Shown here: piece after piece, positions 52,104-61,046 of the stretch
How the letters are laid out: each line of letters opens with the position of its first letter
Position numbering within the stretch: the stretch's first letter is position 1
NCBI GenBank assembly: GCA_964619935.1
Contig: CAZUGO010000062.1
Span: 62,001 to 126,000 of the forward strand
Direction of reading: 5' to 3'
DNA length: 64,000 bases
Source of the DNA: CAZUGO01 sp964619935
Lineage (GTDB): Bacteria > Planctomycetota > Phycisphaerae > UBA1845 > CAIVHJ01
Made by a program: the position numbers and the translations under genes
The notes under the pieces: generated by a model
Told to the model about the DNA's origin: nothing
The model's database searches: none
The model's input: the letters and a program-made list of their open reading frames with translations, nothing else

Positions 52104-52492
52104 GTTAGCCTCATTAATATTGTATCGCCGGAGCGGTGATTCGGACCGACTGTGTTCCGCGCCCAATACTATTAACCGTAATAGCGTACCAAGGGTGCGG
52201 TCGGCTTCAAGGGAAAATCGACTCCATCAGCCGTGTTTTGATATAACTACCTACCTAATATATAGTTATGTTGCTCATCACCGTTTTTGCCGGCGTTGGA
52301 TGGGCCAGGTCCCCTGGCTTGATTTACAAGGCGTTGGGCTCCTAGTATTTGTAGACAACGGAGGCTCTGCCCGGCGGCTGCGGCTCCCGGGGCATTGGGG
52401 TCGTTGCCCGCCAGGGGTGTGGCGGGCCACACGCTTCGCAAGTTTCCATTCACGCACAGCTTGCCAGGCTCTTGGACAAGGGTGGGGGTGCC
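52104..52492. other. Divergent region between accA and the pseudopilin module
   Basis: About 390 bp. An AT-rich patch around 52240-52275 (ATATAACTACCTACCTAATATATAG) probably contains the accA promoter on the minus strand; exact boxes are not assigned. No gene recognised. Confidence 0.4.
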
Positions 52493-53695
52493 ATGTGCTT
52501 ACGTCGCCGACAGTTCGGGCCGGGGTTTACGCTGGTTGAGGTGCTGGTGGTCATCGCCATCATCACTGTGTTGGTTTCCGTGCTGATGCCGTCGTTATAC
52601 CGGGCCCGAGAGCAGGCCAAGAGCGTTCGCTGCCTGGCCAATCTCAAGGACCTGGGGTCTGCCGCCCAGGTCTACGCCGCGGCCGACGCGGATAACCACC
52701 TGATTCCGATCCATTGGCGGACCATGGCTCCATTGTTCCAGGCGGCCCCCGGCGGCACTGGCGGAGCTTTTCTGCTGGGGGACATCCAGTGGGGCGGCAA
52801 AGGGGGCGACCCCCGGCTGGTCAACATGGAGCAGGGTAACGCCACCACTTACGCGAATGTCTGGGCATTCACTCACGCCTGGGACTTCGGGCCGGCCGAT
52901 CGACCGTTGAACCGGTTGCTGTTTCGCAGCGTGGTCAACGGGCCCTGGCCTGAGCTAGCGGCCCCGCCGGGGTCCGATGATCTGGGCAACGCCGCCGCCG
53001 TGCAAGCGGCGGTGGTCGACAGTGAGGTGGAGATGGAGATTTTTCACTGCCCCTCGGACACCGGGTGGTCGGCGGGGCGGGCTGGTGCGGCCTATCTGGA
53101 CAGCGGGTATGTTCGGGTTGACCGTGGCATCGGTTTGGAGGTACCGCTCTACGAATTCATGGGCAACAGCTACAAGAACTCGATGAACTGGATCCAGGTC
53201 GGTGAGGGTGCCAACACCACCTGGTTTTCCACCACCGCGTGGGGCACGCCGACGGATCGCGTGTTCAGCCCGTCGCGCCTGGTGTTGTGGGCCGAGGGCA
53301 ACGCCGAGGACACCGCCATGTGGAACCGCCCGGAGTTGGAAGATCCCCGCATCGGTCGGCCGAACATCGCGGAATGGTGGGTGCAAGGCTGGCATCAGGG
53401 CGGAACCGACATCCAGGGGTTCAACACCAGTTTTGCCGATGGGCACGCCGCCGTGATCGAGCAGCAGGTGCGCTCAGCGTACACGGGTTATCACCCCGGG
53501 GGTGACGGTGCTGAATTCTCGAGCGGGGTGACTGCGATGCGTGGCTCACGACCGGAGATCATCACCGCGCCGTACGGCTGGGGCGATGCCAATGAGACCC
53601 ACCCCGGCTGGTGGGGCGACAAGTTGTTCCGTGGCGAGGGCTGGACCCTCGATAATCTGCCGGCGCCCCCGCGTTATGTCATGCCGGCGTACTGA
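52493..53695 (+). CDS. Pseudopilin-like protein, first copy
   Basis: 400 residues from ATG 52493. A type IV pilin-like methylation signal, FGPGFTLVEVLVVIAIITVLVSVLMPS, opens the protein: Gly-Phe cleavage site and Glu at +5. The rest is a variable, Trp-rich domain with GDIQWGG, NSYKNSMNW, RLVLWAEGNAEDT, EWWVQGWHQ and a tail motif FADGHA, which resembles the H-X9-DG type of planctomycete secretion-system proteins. Close paralogue of the protein at 54264. It is likely inserted in the inner membrane and processed by a prepilin peptidase. Confidence 0.85.
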   Translation: MCLRRRQFGPGFTLVEVLVVIAIITVLVSVLMPSLYRAREQAKSVRCLANLKDLGSAAQVYAAADADNHLIPIHWRTMAPLFQAAPGGTGGAFLLGDIQWGGKGGDPRLVNMEQGNATTYANVWAFTHAWDFGPADRPLNRLLFRSVVNGPWPELAAPPGSDDLGNAAAVQAAVVDSEVEMEIFHCPSDTGWSAGRAGAAYLDSGYVRVDRGIGLEVPLYEFMGNSYKNSMNWIQVGEGANTTWFSTTAWGTPTDRVFSPSRLVLWAEGNAEDTAMWNRPELEDPRIGRPNIAEWWVQGWHQGGTDIQGFNTSFADGHAAVIEQQVRSAYTGYHPGGDGAEFSSGVTAMRGSRPEIITAPYGWGDANETHPGWWGDKLFRGEGWTLDNLPAPPRYVMPAY

Positions 53696-53703
53696 GCGAT
53701 CTC

Positions 53704-54084
53704 ATGCTCCCAAAACCGGTCAACCGGCGGCGGATCCAATCGATGAACTTGAAGTGGTGGATCAGCGGCAGCGCCGCGGTGGTCGTCCTGCTGTGGTGGT
53801 GGTGCAGTCTTGCGGGGACCGTCGCGCCGTCACCGCGGCCCGCGGTCCCACCGGTGCACCAACCCGAACCCCGCTGCTACCCACCCGCTCCACACGTTCC
53901 CGAGCGATCCTTCAGAGCACCGATGCAGAACCGCCACGGCGCGGCATCCTCTCGAAACCGGTCTGCCCGCGGACGTCATGACGGGGTCCGATCGCGCCCG
54001 CACCGCCGTGACCGCCACCGATCCACCACCGAACCGCCGATCGTCCGCCCCAGCGGTCCGCGAGCCGTGCGCTCGCGCTCGTGA
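53704..54084 (+). CDS. Small single-pass membrane protein, first copy
   Basis: 126 residues, starting 8 bp after the pseudopilin stop (ATG 53743 is an alternative). One hydrophobic helix (WISGSAAVVVLLWWWCSLAG) near residue 20, then a Pro/Arg/Ser-rich disordered tail. Position parallels the small membrane protein after the second pseudopilin. No family known. The high-GC tail may not be fully coding. Confidence 0.55.
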   Translation: MLPKPVNRRRIQSMNLKWWISGSAAVVVLLWWWCSLAGTVAPSPRPAVPPVHQPEPRCYPPAPHVPERSFRAPMQNRHGAASSRNRSARGRHDGVRSRPHRRDRHRSTTEPPIVRPSGPRAVRSRS

Positions 54085-54174
54085 CTGGCAGCATCCACTC
54101 GCGGCCGGCGATCAACGCATGATAATGAAGGCCACAGCAAGGCTGTACCCTACGCGCCTTACGCGGCGGCTTTC

Positions 54175-54204
54175 TTGACAATCGCGTCAGGCGCCGACTA
54201 CCAT
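54175..54204 (+). promoter_or_regulatory. Candidate promoter of the second pseudopilin
   Basis: Perfect TTGACA at 54175-54180, 18-bp spacer, TACCAT at 54199-54204. Confidence 0.4.
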
Positions 54205-54263
54205 GGACTTTGGTCACATGTTCCGGCTTCGATCTTGCGACCCAAGTCGTGAGGATGCATCCC

Positions 54264-55463
54264 ATGACGACCCGACGCCGTTTGGGCGCCTTTACTTTGG
54301 TCGAACTGCTGGTGGTGATTGCGATTATCGCCCTGCTGATCTCGATCCTACTGCCCTCGCTGAGTCAGGCTCGGGAGTTGGCCAAGGGGGCCCGCTGTCT
54401 GGCCAATCTCAAGGACCTGGGCTCGGCGGCCCACACTTATGCTTCCGCGGACTCGGAGAACTACTTGGTGCCGATTCACTGGCGGTCCGTCGGCCCGCTG
54501 TTCGGGCCCAATCGCGTGGCCCCTCCGGGCGGCAACGGCGTGTATCTCCAGGGCGACATTCAGTGGGGCGGCACGGGCGGTGATCCGCGGGCGTTCGACG
54601 AGTACGCCGGTGGTGGCTTCGCGAACAAGTGGGCGTTTACTCATGCCTATCAGTATGGACCGGGCGACCGGCCCTTGAATCGGATCATCTACCGCGGGAT
54701 CAGCAACTCGACCTGGCCGAGTTACGTGGACAACAACAGCGGCGGCCAGTTGACCACCAACGATCGCGAAGAAAACCTCCAGGCGGCCATTGCCGACAGC
54801 CAGGTGGAGATGCCGGTGTACCACTGCCCTTCGGATGTCGGGTGGGACAGCACCCGGGCGGGGGCGTACTACGTGAACAAGGGTTATGTGGTAAAGCCTC
54901 GCGGCTTCCTGGAGTCGGTGTCGCATTACGTCATGACCGGCAACAGCTATAAGAACGCGATGAACTGGCTGTCCGCCGGCGGCAGCTTCTATTCGACCAC
55001 GGTGTGGGGCACGCCGGTCGACCGGCTGCAGAGCCCCTCGCGGCTGGTGTTGTGGACCGAGGCCAATGCCGAAGACACCGTGATGTGGAACCGTCCGGAG
55101 TTACAGGATTGCGGCGGCCTGCGCTGTAACATCGACGAGTGGTGGGTCCAGGGCTGGCACCAGGCCGGAGGCGAGATCATGGTGTTCAACACCAACTTCG
55201 CCGACGGTCACGCCGGCAAGCTGGATCAGCGAGTGCGATCCAATTACACCCGCTACCAGCCGGGCGGCGACGGTTCGGAATTCCAGGGCGGAAACGTGTC
55301 CATTCGTGGATCGCGCCCCGAACCGATCGTGGCCCCATTCGGGTGGGGCACCGCCAACGAGGCCAACCTGGGGTGGTGGGGGGACAAGCTGTTTCGCGGT
55401 GAGGGCTGGACGGTCGATAACCTCCCGGCGCCGCCGCAGTACGTGATGCCGATCAGTGGATAG
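54264..55463 (+). CDS. Pseudopilin-like protein, second copy
   Basis: 399 residues from ATG 54264, 9 nt after GAGG (ATG 54255 is possible). Begins LGAFTLVELLVVIAIIALLISILLPS, the classic Phycisphaerae/Planctomycete pseudopilin signal, then LANLKDLGSAAHTYA, IPIHWR-like LVPIHWR, GDIQWGG, TGNSYKNAMNW, RLVLWTEANAEDTVMWNRPEL, EWWVQGWHQ, FADGHAG and a shared C-terminal RGEGWTVDNLPAPPQYVMP. Strong similarity to 52493-53695 along the whole length shows a tandem duplication. Same likely role in a secretion or pilus-like apparatus. Confidence 0.88.
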   Translation: MTTRRRLGAFTLVELLVVIAIIALLISILLPSLSQARELAKGARCLANLKDLGSAAHTYASADSENYLVPIHWRSVGPLFGPNRVAPPGGNGVYLQGDIQWGGTGGDPRAFDEYAGGGFANKWAFTHAYQYGPGDRPLNRIIYRGISNSTWPSYVDNNSGGQLTTNDREENLQAAIADSQVEMPVYHCPSDVGWDSTRAGAYYVNKGYVVKPRGFLESVSHYVMTGNSYKNAMNWLSAGGSFYSTTVWGTPVDRLQSPSRLVLWTEANAEDTVMWNRPELQDCGGLRCNIDEWWVQGWHQAGGEIMVFNTNFADGHAGKLDQRVRSNYTRYQPGGDGSEFQGGNVSIRGSRPEPIVAPFGWGTANEANLGWWGDKLFRGEGWTVDNLPAPPQYVMPISG

Positions 55464-55489
55464 CGATCGGGTGTATCCCAGGGTTGACG

Positions 55490-55885
55490 ATGTCCAACCG
55501 AACACGAATATTGCTCGGAGTGGCCGGTGTGATCGGCGTGGTGCTGCTGCTGCGCCTGAGCCTGTTCGGTCAGCCAAGCGCGGGCGAAACCGCCACCCGG
55601 CTGGCCGGCCAGCGGGCAGCGGTCGAAACCGCAGGCGCGCCGGAAGTAACCGTGCCGCAGCGGGCGGCGCCGCGGCAGGGCGGCGACCCGGCCCGTCTGG
55701 ATCCGCAAGCCCCGGCGGAACCGGCGGAGGATGGTTCGCCAACTCCGATCCAAGCCAAGCGCCGCTCCACCGCAGGCCACCGCCAGGCCCGTCCGGCCCG
55801 TTCCGGTGCCGCCGCGGCAGAGACCCAACCCGAGCCGGGCACCGTCGAGGTTCGCTCGGTTGGCAAAGCGGTCAGACGTCCGTGA
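55490..55885 (+). CDS. Small single-pass membrane protein, second copy
   Basis: 131 residues from ATG 55490. One helix at about residues 7-25 (ILLGVAGVIGVVLLLRLSLFG), then an Ala/Pro/Arg-rich disordered tail. It occupies the same place after the second pseudopilin as 53704-54084 after the first; sequence similarity of the tails is weak. Function unknown. Confidence 0.6.
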   Translation: MSNRTRILLGVAGVIGVVLLLRLSLFGQPSAGETATRLAGQRAAVETAGAPEVTVPQRAAPRQGGDPARLDPQAPAEPAEDGSPTPIQAKRRSTAGHRQARPARSGAAAAETQPEPGTVEVRSVGKAVRRP

Positions 55886-56092
55886 CCTCCCGGGGCGGCA
55901 ATCCCCTGTTCCGGCGGCCGCGGTCTCAAACCGGGCTGCGGGGGCGGTGCCGCCAGCGGCTTGGAATTGACTTACCGCCCGCCAATCGTTACTAAGAGAA
56001 GCGACCCTCACCAGAGTCAGGCTGATCCGTGTCGTGTGCCGATATGGCCCGAGCAACAGGAACCTCAACCGCATTAACGTGAAGATCCGCCC

Positions 56093-56851
56093 ATGAAAAC
56101 CAAACGCCGTCAAGAACTCAAGTCCAACGACCTGGCCATCTACTTGCAGGAACTCCGCGAGTTTGTCCGCGCCAATTCGAGCAAAATCATCATGATCGGG
56201 GTTGTGGCGGTGTGCCTGGTGGCCGTCATCGGATTCCGGGTGCACTCGTCTTCAGTGTCATTGGAAAACAGTTGGCAGGCTTATCAGAACGTCGCCCGGG
56301 CCAGCTACACGCCGGACCCGGAAAACGCCGAATGGCTCGAGGACACCCGGCGCCAATGGGAAGCAGTGGTTGAGTCCTCCGGCGACCGCAGCTTCAAGGC
56401 CCAGGCGATTTGGGGCTACATTGATTTTTGTCAGCGACAGTTTTTGAGCACCCGGGACTCGGCCACCAAGACGCGGCTGCTGGAGATCGCGGAGCGCCAT
56501 TGCCGGCTGCTGATGGATCGCTACGCATCCAACCCGGCGATGCACGCTGCGGCCCTGAGGGCGTTGGCCTCAGTGGAAGAGAACCGCTACGTGCTTGACG
56601 GTGATGCCGCCCACAAGGAGCGGGCCCGGCAGCACCTCGAGGAGATTAGAGACACGGCCGCTTTTACGGGAACCCCCTTCCAGGACGACGCCTTGACCCG
56701 GTTGAACGACTTCGAAGGCTTGTGGCAGCCGATGGTGCTGGCCGAGGCTCCGAAAATCAGCGTTTCCGTGGAAGAAACCGCCCCCGAGGTCGACGCGGAC
56801 GTCGACCCGCAGGAGCCGGACCCCGAGTCGGGCGATCCGAACCAGCCCTAA
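56093..56851 (+). CDS. Membrane-anchored TPR-like protein
   Basis: 252 residues. A cytoplasmic basic N-terminus, a transmembrane helix (IIMIGVVAVCLVAVIGF, about 33-49) and a helical repeat domain (ENSWQAYQNVARA, YGYIDFCQRQFLSTRDSATKTRLLEIAERHCRLLMDRYASNPAMHAAALRALASVEENRYVLDGD-type segments) resembling YfgM/TPR proteins, then an acidic Pro/Glu/Asp-rich tail. It may be part of the pseudopilin region or independent; no gene overlaps. Confidence 0.72.
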   Translation: MKTKRRQELKSNDLAIYLQELREFVRANSSKIIMIGVVAVCLVAVIGFRVHSSSVSLENSWQAYQNVARASYTPDPENAEWLEDTRRQWEAVVESSGDRSFKAQAIWGYIDFCQRQFLSTRDSATKTRLLEIAERHCRLLMDRYASNPAMHAAALRALASVEENRYVLDGDAAHKERARQHLEEIRDTAAFTGTPFQDDALTRLNDFEGLWQPMVLAEAPKISVSVEETAPEVDADVDPQEPDPESGDPNQP

Positions 56852-57203
56852 GCGCCGGCGGCCGGCGCCCGATAAACAGGCCTCGCTGACCGCCCTTGAT
56901 TCCCCATTGCCAACGCGCATAGAATCTTGCGTAGCTGCACAGGCAGGGCTCGCAGACCGTTCAGAAGTACCCCCAAATCCGCCAGCGATGGTGCTGTACG
57001 CAATTCTGGCGTGACGTGATGGCCTGTGAAATTTCCTGCCCGAGTGGTCGTTGCGGCTGCCGCTTGATCGAGCGCGGGGGAGAGGGTCGGTCGACCGGGG
57101 GCGGCGACTAGACCACGAGCACAATTGAACCTGATTGCAGTCTCTTGGAAGGCTACTCAAACGGGCTGACGGCGTGCCGGCGGTCCGTCGGATTGGAGGG
57201 GCT
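56852..57203 (+). other. Intergenic leader of the Cys-repeat giant
   Basis: 350 bp containing the promoter at 56896-56925 and a leader of about 270 nt, ending in TTGGAGGGGCT before the ATG. Confidence 0.45.
56896..56925 (+). promoter_or_regulatory. Promoter of the Cys-repeat giant
   Basis: TTGATT at 56896-56901, 18-bp spacer, TAGAAT at 56920-56925. Confidence 0.5.
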
Positions 57204-60200
57204 ATGTGGCGATGCGGCGGTCGATTACTGGCGATGCTGCTGGGCGTGGCGTTGCTGCCCGGCGCGGTCATGGCCCAGGATTGCCTGGAATGTCCGTCGG
57301 ACTTGAATGGCGACTGCCTGGTCAATTCAGCCGACGTCGCGGTGCTGTTCGGTGCCTGGCCCCCGGCGTCCTGTCCGGAGCCTTGTGTGGCCGACATCAG
57401 CGGCGACGGTGAGGTCGGGAATGCCGATCTCAACATCATGCTGGGCAGCTTCGGCGGTTGCCCGTGTGCAGTCGGCGACCACTGCGGTCTGGGTGATGTC
57501 TGCACCGGAAACTCCTGCAACCCGGATACCTTGCACTGCCAGGTCGGGTCGCTGGACTGTGACGACCAGGACGCCTGCACCGCGGATTCGTGCGACGGAC
57601 AGACCGGCTGTCTCAACGCCGCCATCGATTGCGACGATCTTGACGGGTGCACGACCGACACCTGCGACGCGTTGTCCGGCTGCGTTCACACCGCGCTGAA
57701 TTGTGAGGACGGCAACCTCTGCACCGACGACAGTTGCGATCCCGAAACCGGGTGCGTCAGTACGCCGGTCGATTGTGACGACGGCGACGCGTGCACACTG
57801 GACGGTTGCGATTTGGCGGGCGGCGGCTGCCTGCATGAAGCCGTGGGCTGCGATGACGGCAACCCCTGTACCGCGGACCGCTGTGACCCGGCGCTGGGAT
57901 GTCTGCACGAGGCGATCGCCTGCGACGACGGCGATGACTGCACGACGGACAGTTGCGACCCGGCGGCGGGCTGCGTCCATGATCCGGATGGTTGCGACGA
58001 CGGCGACCTGTGCACCGTGGACACCTGTAATCCGGCCGGCGGGCAGTGTGCCCACGCCGCGGTGAATTGCGAGGACGGCAACATCTGCACCGACAACGGT
58101 TGTGATCCCGGAACCGGGCTGTGCGTCAGTGCGCCGGTCGATTGTGACGACGGCGACGCGTGCACACTGGACGGTTGCGATCTGGCGGGCGGCGGCTGCC
58201 TGCATGAAGCCGTGGGCTGCGATGACGGCGACGCCTGTACCACGGACAGTTGTGATCCGGTGCTGGGTTGCGTCCACGAAATGAGCGACTGTGACGACGG
58301 CGACGGCTGCACCACCGACGGCTGCAATCCGGCCACGGGGTTGTGCAGTCACGAGCCGCTGGATTGCGACGACGGCAATGATTGTACCGCAGACAGTTGT
58401 GACGCCGTGCTGGGTTGCGTGAACCAGGGTCCGGATTGTGATGATGGGGATCCCTGCACCCGTGACGGATGCGATGCCGGAACCGGCCGGTGCACCCATG
58501 ACCCGATGGACTGCAACGACGGCAGCGCCTGCACCACCGACAGTTGTGATGCCGAGTCCGGCTGCGTTCATGCCCCGACGGACTGCGACGACGGCAACGC
58601 CTGCACCACCGACACCTGCAACCCGGCGACCGGTGACTGCTCCAGCACGCCGCTGAACTGCAATGACGGCAATTTGTGCACGACCGATGTGTGTCTTCCA
58701 GCGTCCGGCTGCGTTCACGGGCCGTTTTGTGACGACGGCAATTTCTGCAACGGGATCGAGACCTGCAGTCCGTTCTCCGGCTGCCAGGCAGGTTTTCCGC
58801 CCAATTGCAACGACAACAACGCCTGCACCGCCGACACCTGCGACCCCGCCACCGGTTGCGTCCACAATCCGACGAACTGCGATGACGGCGAGTCCTGCAC
58901 CGCCGACACCTGCGATCCGCTGACCGGGTTGTGTCTGAACGAGCCGATGGATTGTGATGACGGGGATGCCTGCACCACCGACAGTTGCGATGCCGCCGGC
59001 TGCGTCCACGCGCCGACGGATTGCGACGACGGTGACCGCTGCACGACTGACACCTGCGATCCGGTCACCGGCCTGTGCCAGAGCAGCGCCCGGGACTGCG
59101 ACGACGGCGACGCCTGCACCACCGACAGTTGCGATCCAGCGGGCGGCTGTGTGCATCAGGCTCTGGATTGTGCCGACGGCGACCCGTGCACCACCGACAC
59201 CTGCGATCCGGCCACCGGCCTGTGCCAGAACAGCGCCCAGGACTGCGACGACAACAATGCCTGTACCACCGATAGCTGTGAGGGCGCCGGCGGCTGTGTG
59301 CATGACGCCCTGGACTGTGATGACAGCGACGCCTGCACCGCCGATACCTGCAATCCCCTGACCGGCCTGTGTGCCCACGCCCCGATGGATTGCGACGACA
59401 GCGATCCTTGTACCACTGATTCCTGCACCGCCGGCGTGTGCGGCCACCAGCCCCTGGAATGCCCGGCCGGTCAGGTCTGTGAGGATGGCACCTGCGTGGC
59501 GTCGGTGTGCGGTGCGGCGGGGTCTGGCGACTGCTGCCAGGACAACGGCACTCCGGGGTGTCAGGATGCAGCCTGCTGTAACCTGGTCTGCCTCTGCGAT
59601 CCGTTCTGCTGTGATACCGAGTGGGATCAGTTCTGCGCGACGGACGGACTGAACGCCAGCGGGTGCGGCGCCCAGGACTTGTGTGGGGCGCTCTGTTCGG
59701 GCGGCTGCGGCAGCGCGGCAGACTGTAATGATAACAATGCCTGCACCGTCGATGCCTGCAACGCCAGCGGAACCTGCACCCACCAGGCCGTGGCGTGTGA
59801 TGACGCGGTGGCGTGCACCGTCGACAGCTGCAACGCCAACACCGGATGCGTGCATGACGACAGCGGCTGTCCAAAAGGCAAGGAGTGCGATCCGGATGCG
59901 AGCCTGGACGACTGCGACAACGACGGGGTTCGCAACGAGATCGACGAGTGCCCGGATACCCCCGCCGACATGGTCGATTCGGTCGACATTGACGGCTGCG
60001 CCTGTGCCCGGTTCGACAACGACAAGGACGGCGTGGCGGATTGTGCCGATGTCGACCTGTGCCTGGGCACGCCGGCCGGATCGGCGGTCGACGCCAACGG
60101 CTGTGCCGACGACCAGGTCGACGCCGACAGCGACGGGATCTGTAACCCGGCAGCGCCTTCGGCGGGGCCGGCGGTCTGCAGCGGTGAGGATCAATGCCCC

Positions 60201-61040
60201 GGGACGCCCGCTGAGACGTCGGTGGACGATGACGGGTGCTCCGGCGCACAGCGCGACGACGATGGCGATGCCGTTCCGAACGAGCAAGACGATTGCCCGG
60301 CGACCGCCGGCGGTCAGGCCGTGGATGCGGGCGGGTGTTCCGAGAGCCAGCGCGACGATGATCAGGACGGTGTGGACAATGCCGCCGACAACTGCCCGTC
60401 GGTGGCCAACGCCAACCAGCAGGATTCCAATGGAGACGGTGTCGGCGACGCCTGCGCGGACCCGGATGCCGGACCGCAGGCCGACTTGTTCGTGGAGATT
60501 TCAGCCGAACCGGATACGCTGACGCCGGACAACAGCGTGGTGCTGTCCATCACCGCGGGCGTCAGCGGCGACCTAGCCGTGCTGGCGACGTTGTCGGTCG
60601 ACCTGGGCAGCATGCTCGAGGCGGTGAACTTCAATGTGCCCGCGACCTTGTCGGGTGACCTGGCGGAGTGGCCGCTGACCCTGGACCCCAACGACGAACC
60701 TTCGCTGCGGACCTTGACGGTGCGGTTGCTTCCCGGATTGGACGTGTCGGCCACCGCCGAAATCGTGGTGGTGTCACTGGTGTCGTCCGGCGTGCCGGAT
60801 CCAAACAACGCCAATAACCAGGGCCAACTGGTACTTGCCGTCGATGGCAGCAGCGAACCCGACGGGCCCGATGATCCCGGTGAGCAGCCGGCGCCGGACG
60901 ACGACACCACCGGCGAGCCCGACGCCAACGTGTGCGGGATGTGTGCACCAGGCATGACCCCCGCCGGCGTCCTGCTGTTGCTGGGCCTGACACTCATGCG
61001 GCTGAAGAGTGGAATCCGGCGGACCCGGCGGATACGCTGA
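57204..61040 (+). CDS. 1278-residue secreted protein with 28 Cys-rich repeats
   Basis: The start is ATG 57204 with GGAGGGG just upstream. Signal peptide LLAMLLGVALLPGAVMAQ. Residues about 25-75 contain two dockerin/EF-hand-like calcium loops (DLNGDCLVNSADV, DISGDGEVGNADL). Then 26 contiguous units of about 24 residues follow, with consensus DCDDGDACTTDSCDPATGCVH, and two more after an unrelated Cys-rich linker (residues about 750-830). Next are thrombospondin-type-3-like DxDxDG loops (DCDNDGVRNEIDECP, DNDKDGVADCAD), a beta domain, and a C-terminal CGMC motif, a hydrophobic helix (PAGVLLLLGLTLMRL) and an Arg-rich tail, resembling MYXO-CTERM-type sorting signals. It is probably a calcium-stabilised surface fibre. 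Confidence 0.82.
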   Translation: MWRCGGRLLAMLLGVALLPGAVMAQDCLECPSDLNGDCLVNSADVAVLFGAWPPASCPEPCVADISGDGEVGNADLNIMLGSFGGCPCAVGDHCGLGDVCTGNSCNPDTLHCQVGSLDCDDQDACTADSCDGQTGCLNAAIDCDDLDGCTTDTCDALSGCVHTALNCEDGNLCTDDSCDPETGCVSTPVDCDDGDACTLDGCDLAGGGCLHEAVGCDDGNPCTADRCDPALGCLHEAIACDDGDDCTTDSCDPAAGCVHDPDGCDDGDLCTVDTCNPAGGQCAHAAVNCEDGNICTDNGCDPGTGLCVSAPVDCDDGDACTLDGCDLAGGGCLHEAVGCDDGDACTTDSCDPVLGCVHEMSDCDDGDGCTTDGCNPATGLCSHEPLDCDDGNDCTADSCDAVLGCVNQGPDCDDGDPCTRDGCDAGTGRCTHDPMDCNDGSACTTDSCDAESGCVHAPTDCDDGNACTTDTCNPATGDCSSTPLNCNDGNLCTTDVCLPASGCVHGPFCDDGNFCNGIETCSPFSGCQAGFPPNCNDNNACTADTCDPATGCVHNPTNCDDGESCTADTCDPLTGLCLNEPMDCDDGDACTTDSCDAAGCVHAPTDCDDGDRCTTDTCDPVTGLCQSSARDCDDGDACTTDSCDPAGGCVHQALDCADGDPCTTDTCDPATGLCQNSAQDCDDNNACTTDSCEGAGGCVHDALDCDDSDACTADTCNPLTGLCAHAPMDCDDSDPCTTDSCTAGVCGHQPLECPAGQVCEDGTCVASVCGAAGSGDCCQDNGTPGCQDAACCNLVCLCDPFCCDTEWDQFCATDGLNASGCGAQDLCGALCSGGCGSAADCNDNNACTVDACNASGTCTHQAVACDDAVACTVDSCNANTGCVHDDSGCPKGKECDPDASLDDCDNDGVRNEIDECPDTPADMVDSVDIDGCACARFDNDKDGVADCADVDLCLGTPAGSAVDANGCADDQVDADSDGICNPAAPSAGPAVCSGEDQCPGTPAETSVDDDGCSGAQRDDDGDAVPNEQDDCPATAGGQAVDAGGCSESQRDDDQDGVDNAADNCPSVANANQQDSNGDGVGDACADPDAGPQADLFVEISAEPDTLTPDNSVVLSITAGVSGDLAVLATLSVDLGSMLEAVNFNVPATLSGDLAEWPLTLDPNDEPSLRTLTVRLLPGLDVSATAEIVVVSLVSSGVPDPNNANNQGQLVLAVDGSSEPDGPDDPGEQPAPDDDTTGEPDANVCGMCAPGMTPAGVLLLLGLTLMRLKSGIRRTRRIR
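57763..57860 (+). repeat. 98-bp near-identical repeat, copy 1
   Basis: Matches 58132-58229 except for one base (codon TTG versus CTG region of the DLAGGG unit). Offset is 369 bp, exactly 123 codons, so repeat units 3-5 and 8-10 of the giant protein share recent ancestry. Confidence 0.85.
58132..58229 (+). repeat. 98-bp near-identical repeat, copy 2
   Basis: Second copy of the 57763-57860 segment; one mismatch over 98 bp. Confidence 0.85.
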
Positions 61041-61046
61041 GGCAAC

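Noticed and set aside
57540..59450. Tandem DNA repeats in the giant gene considered as a non-coding satellite
   Set aside because: Units stay in frame with conserved Cys codons and diverged third positions, so selection acts on protein.
57327..60287. 986-residue minus-strand open frame inside the Cys-repeat giant
   Set aside because: Shadow of a repetitive, GC-rich gene; composed of repeating Val-Ala-Gly-Val-Gly-Gly-Ala units with no start signal.
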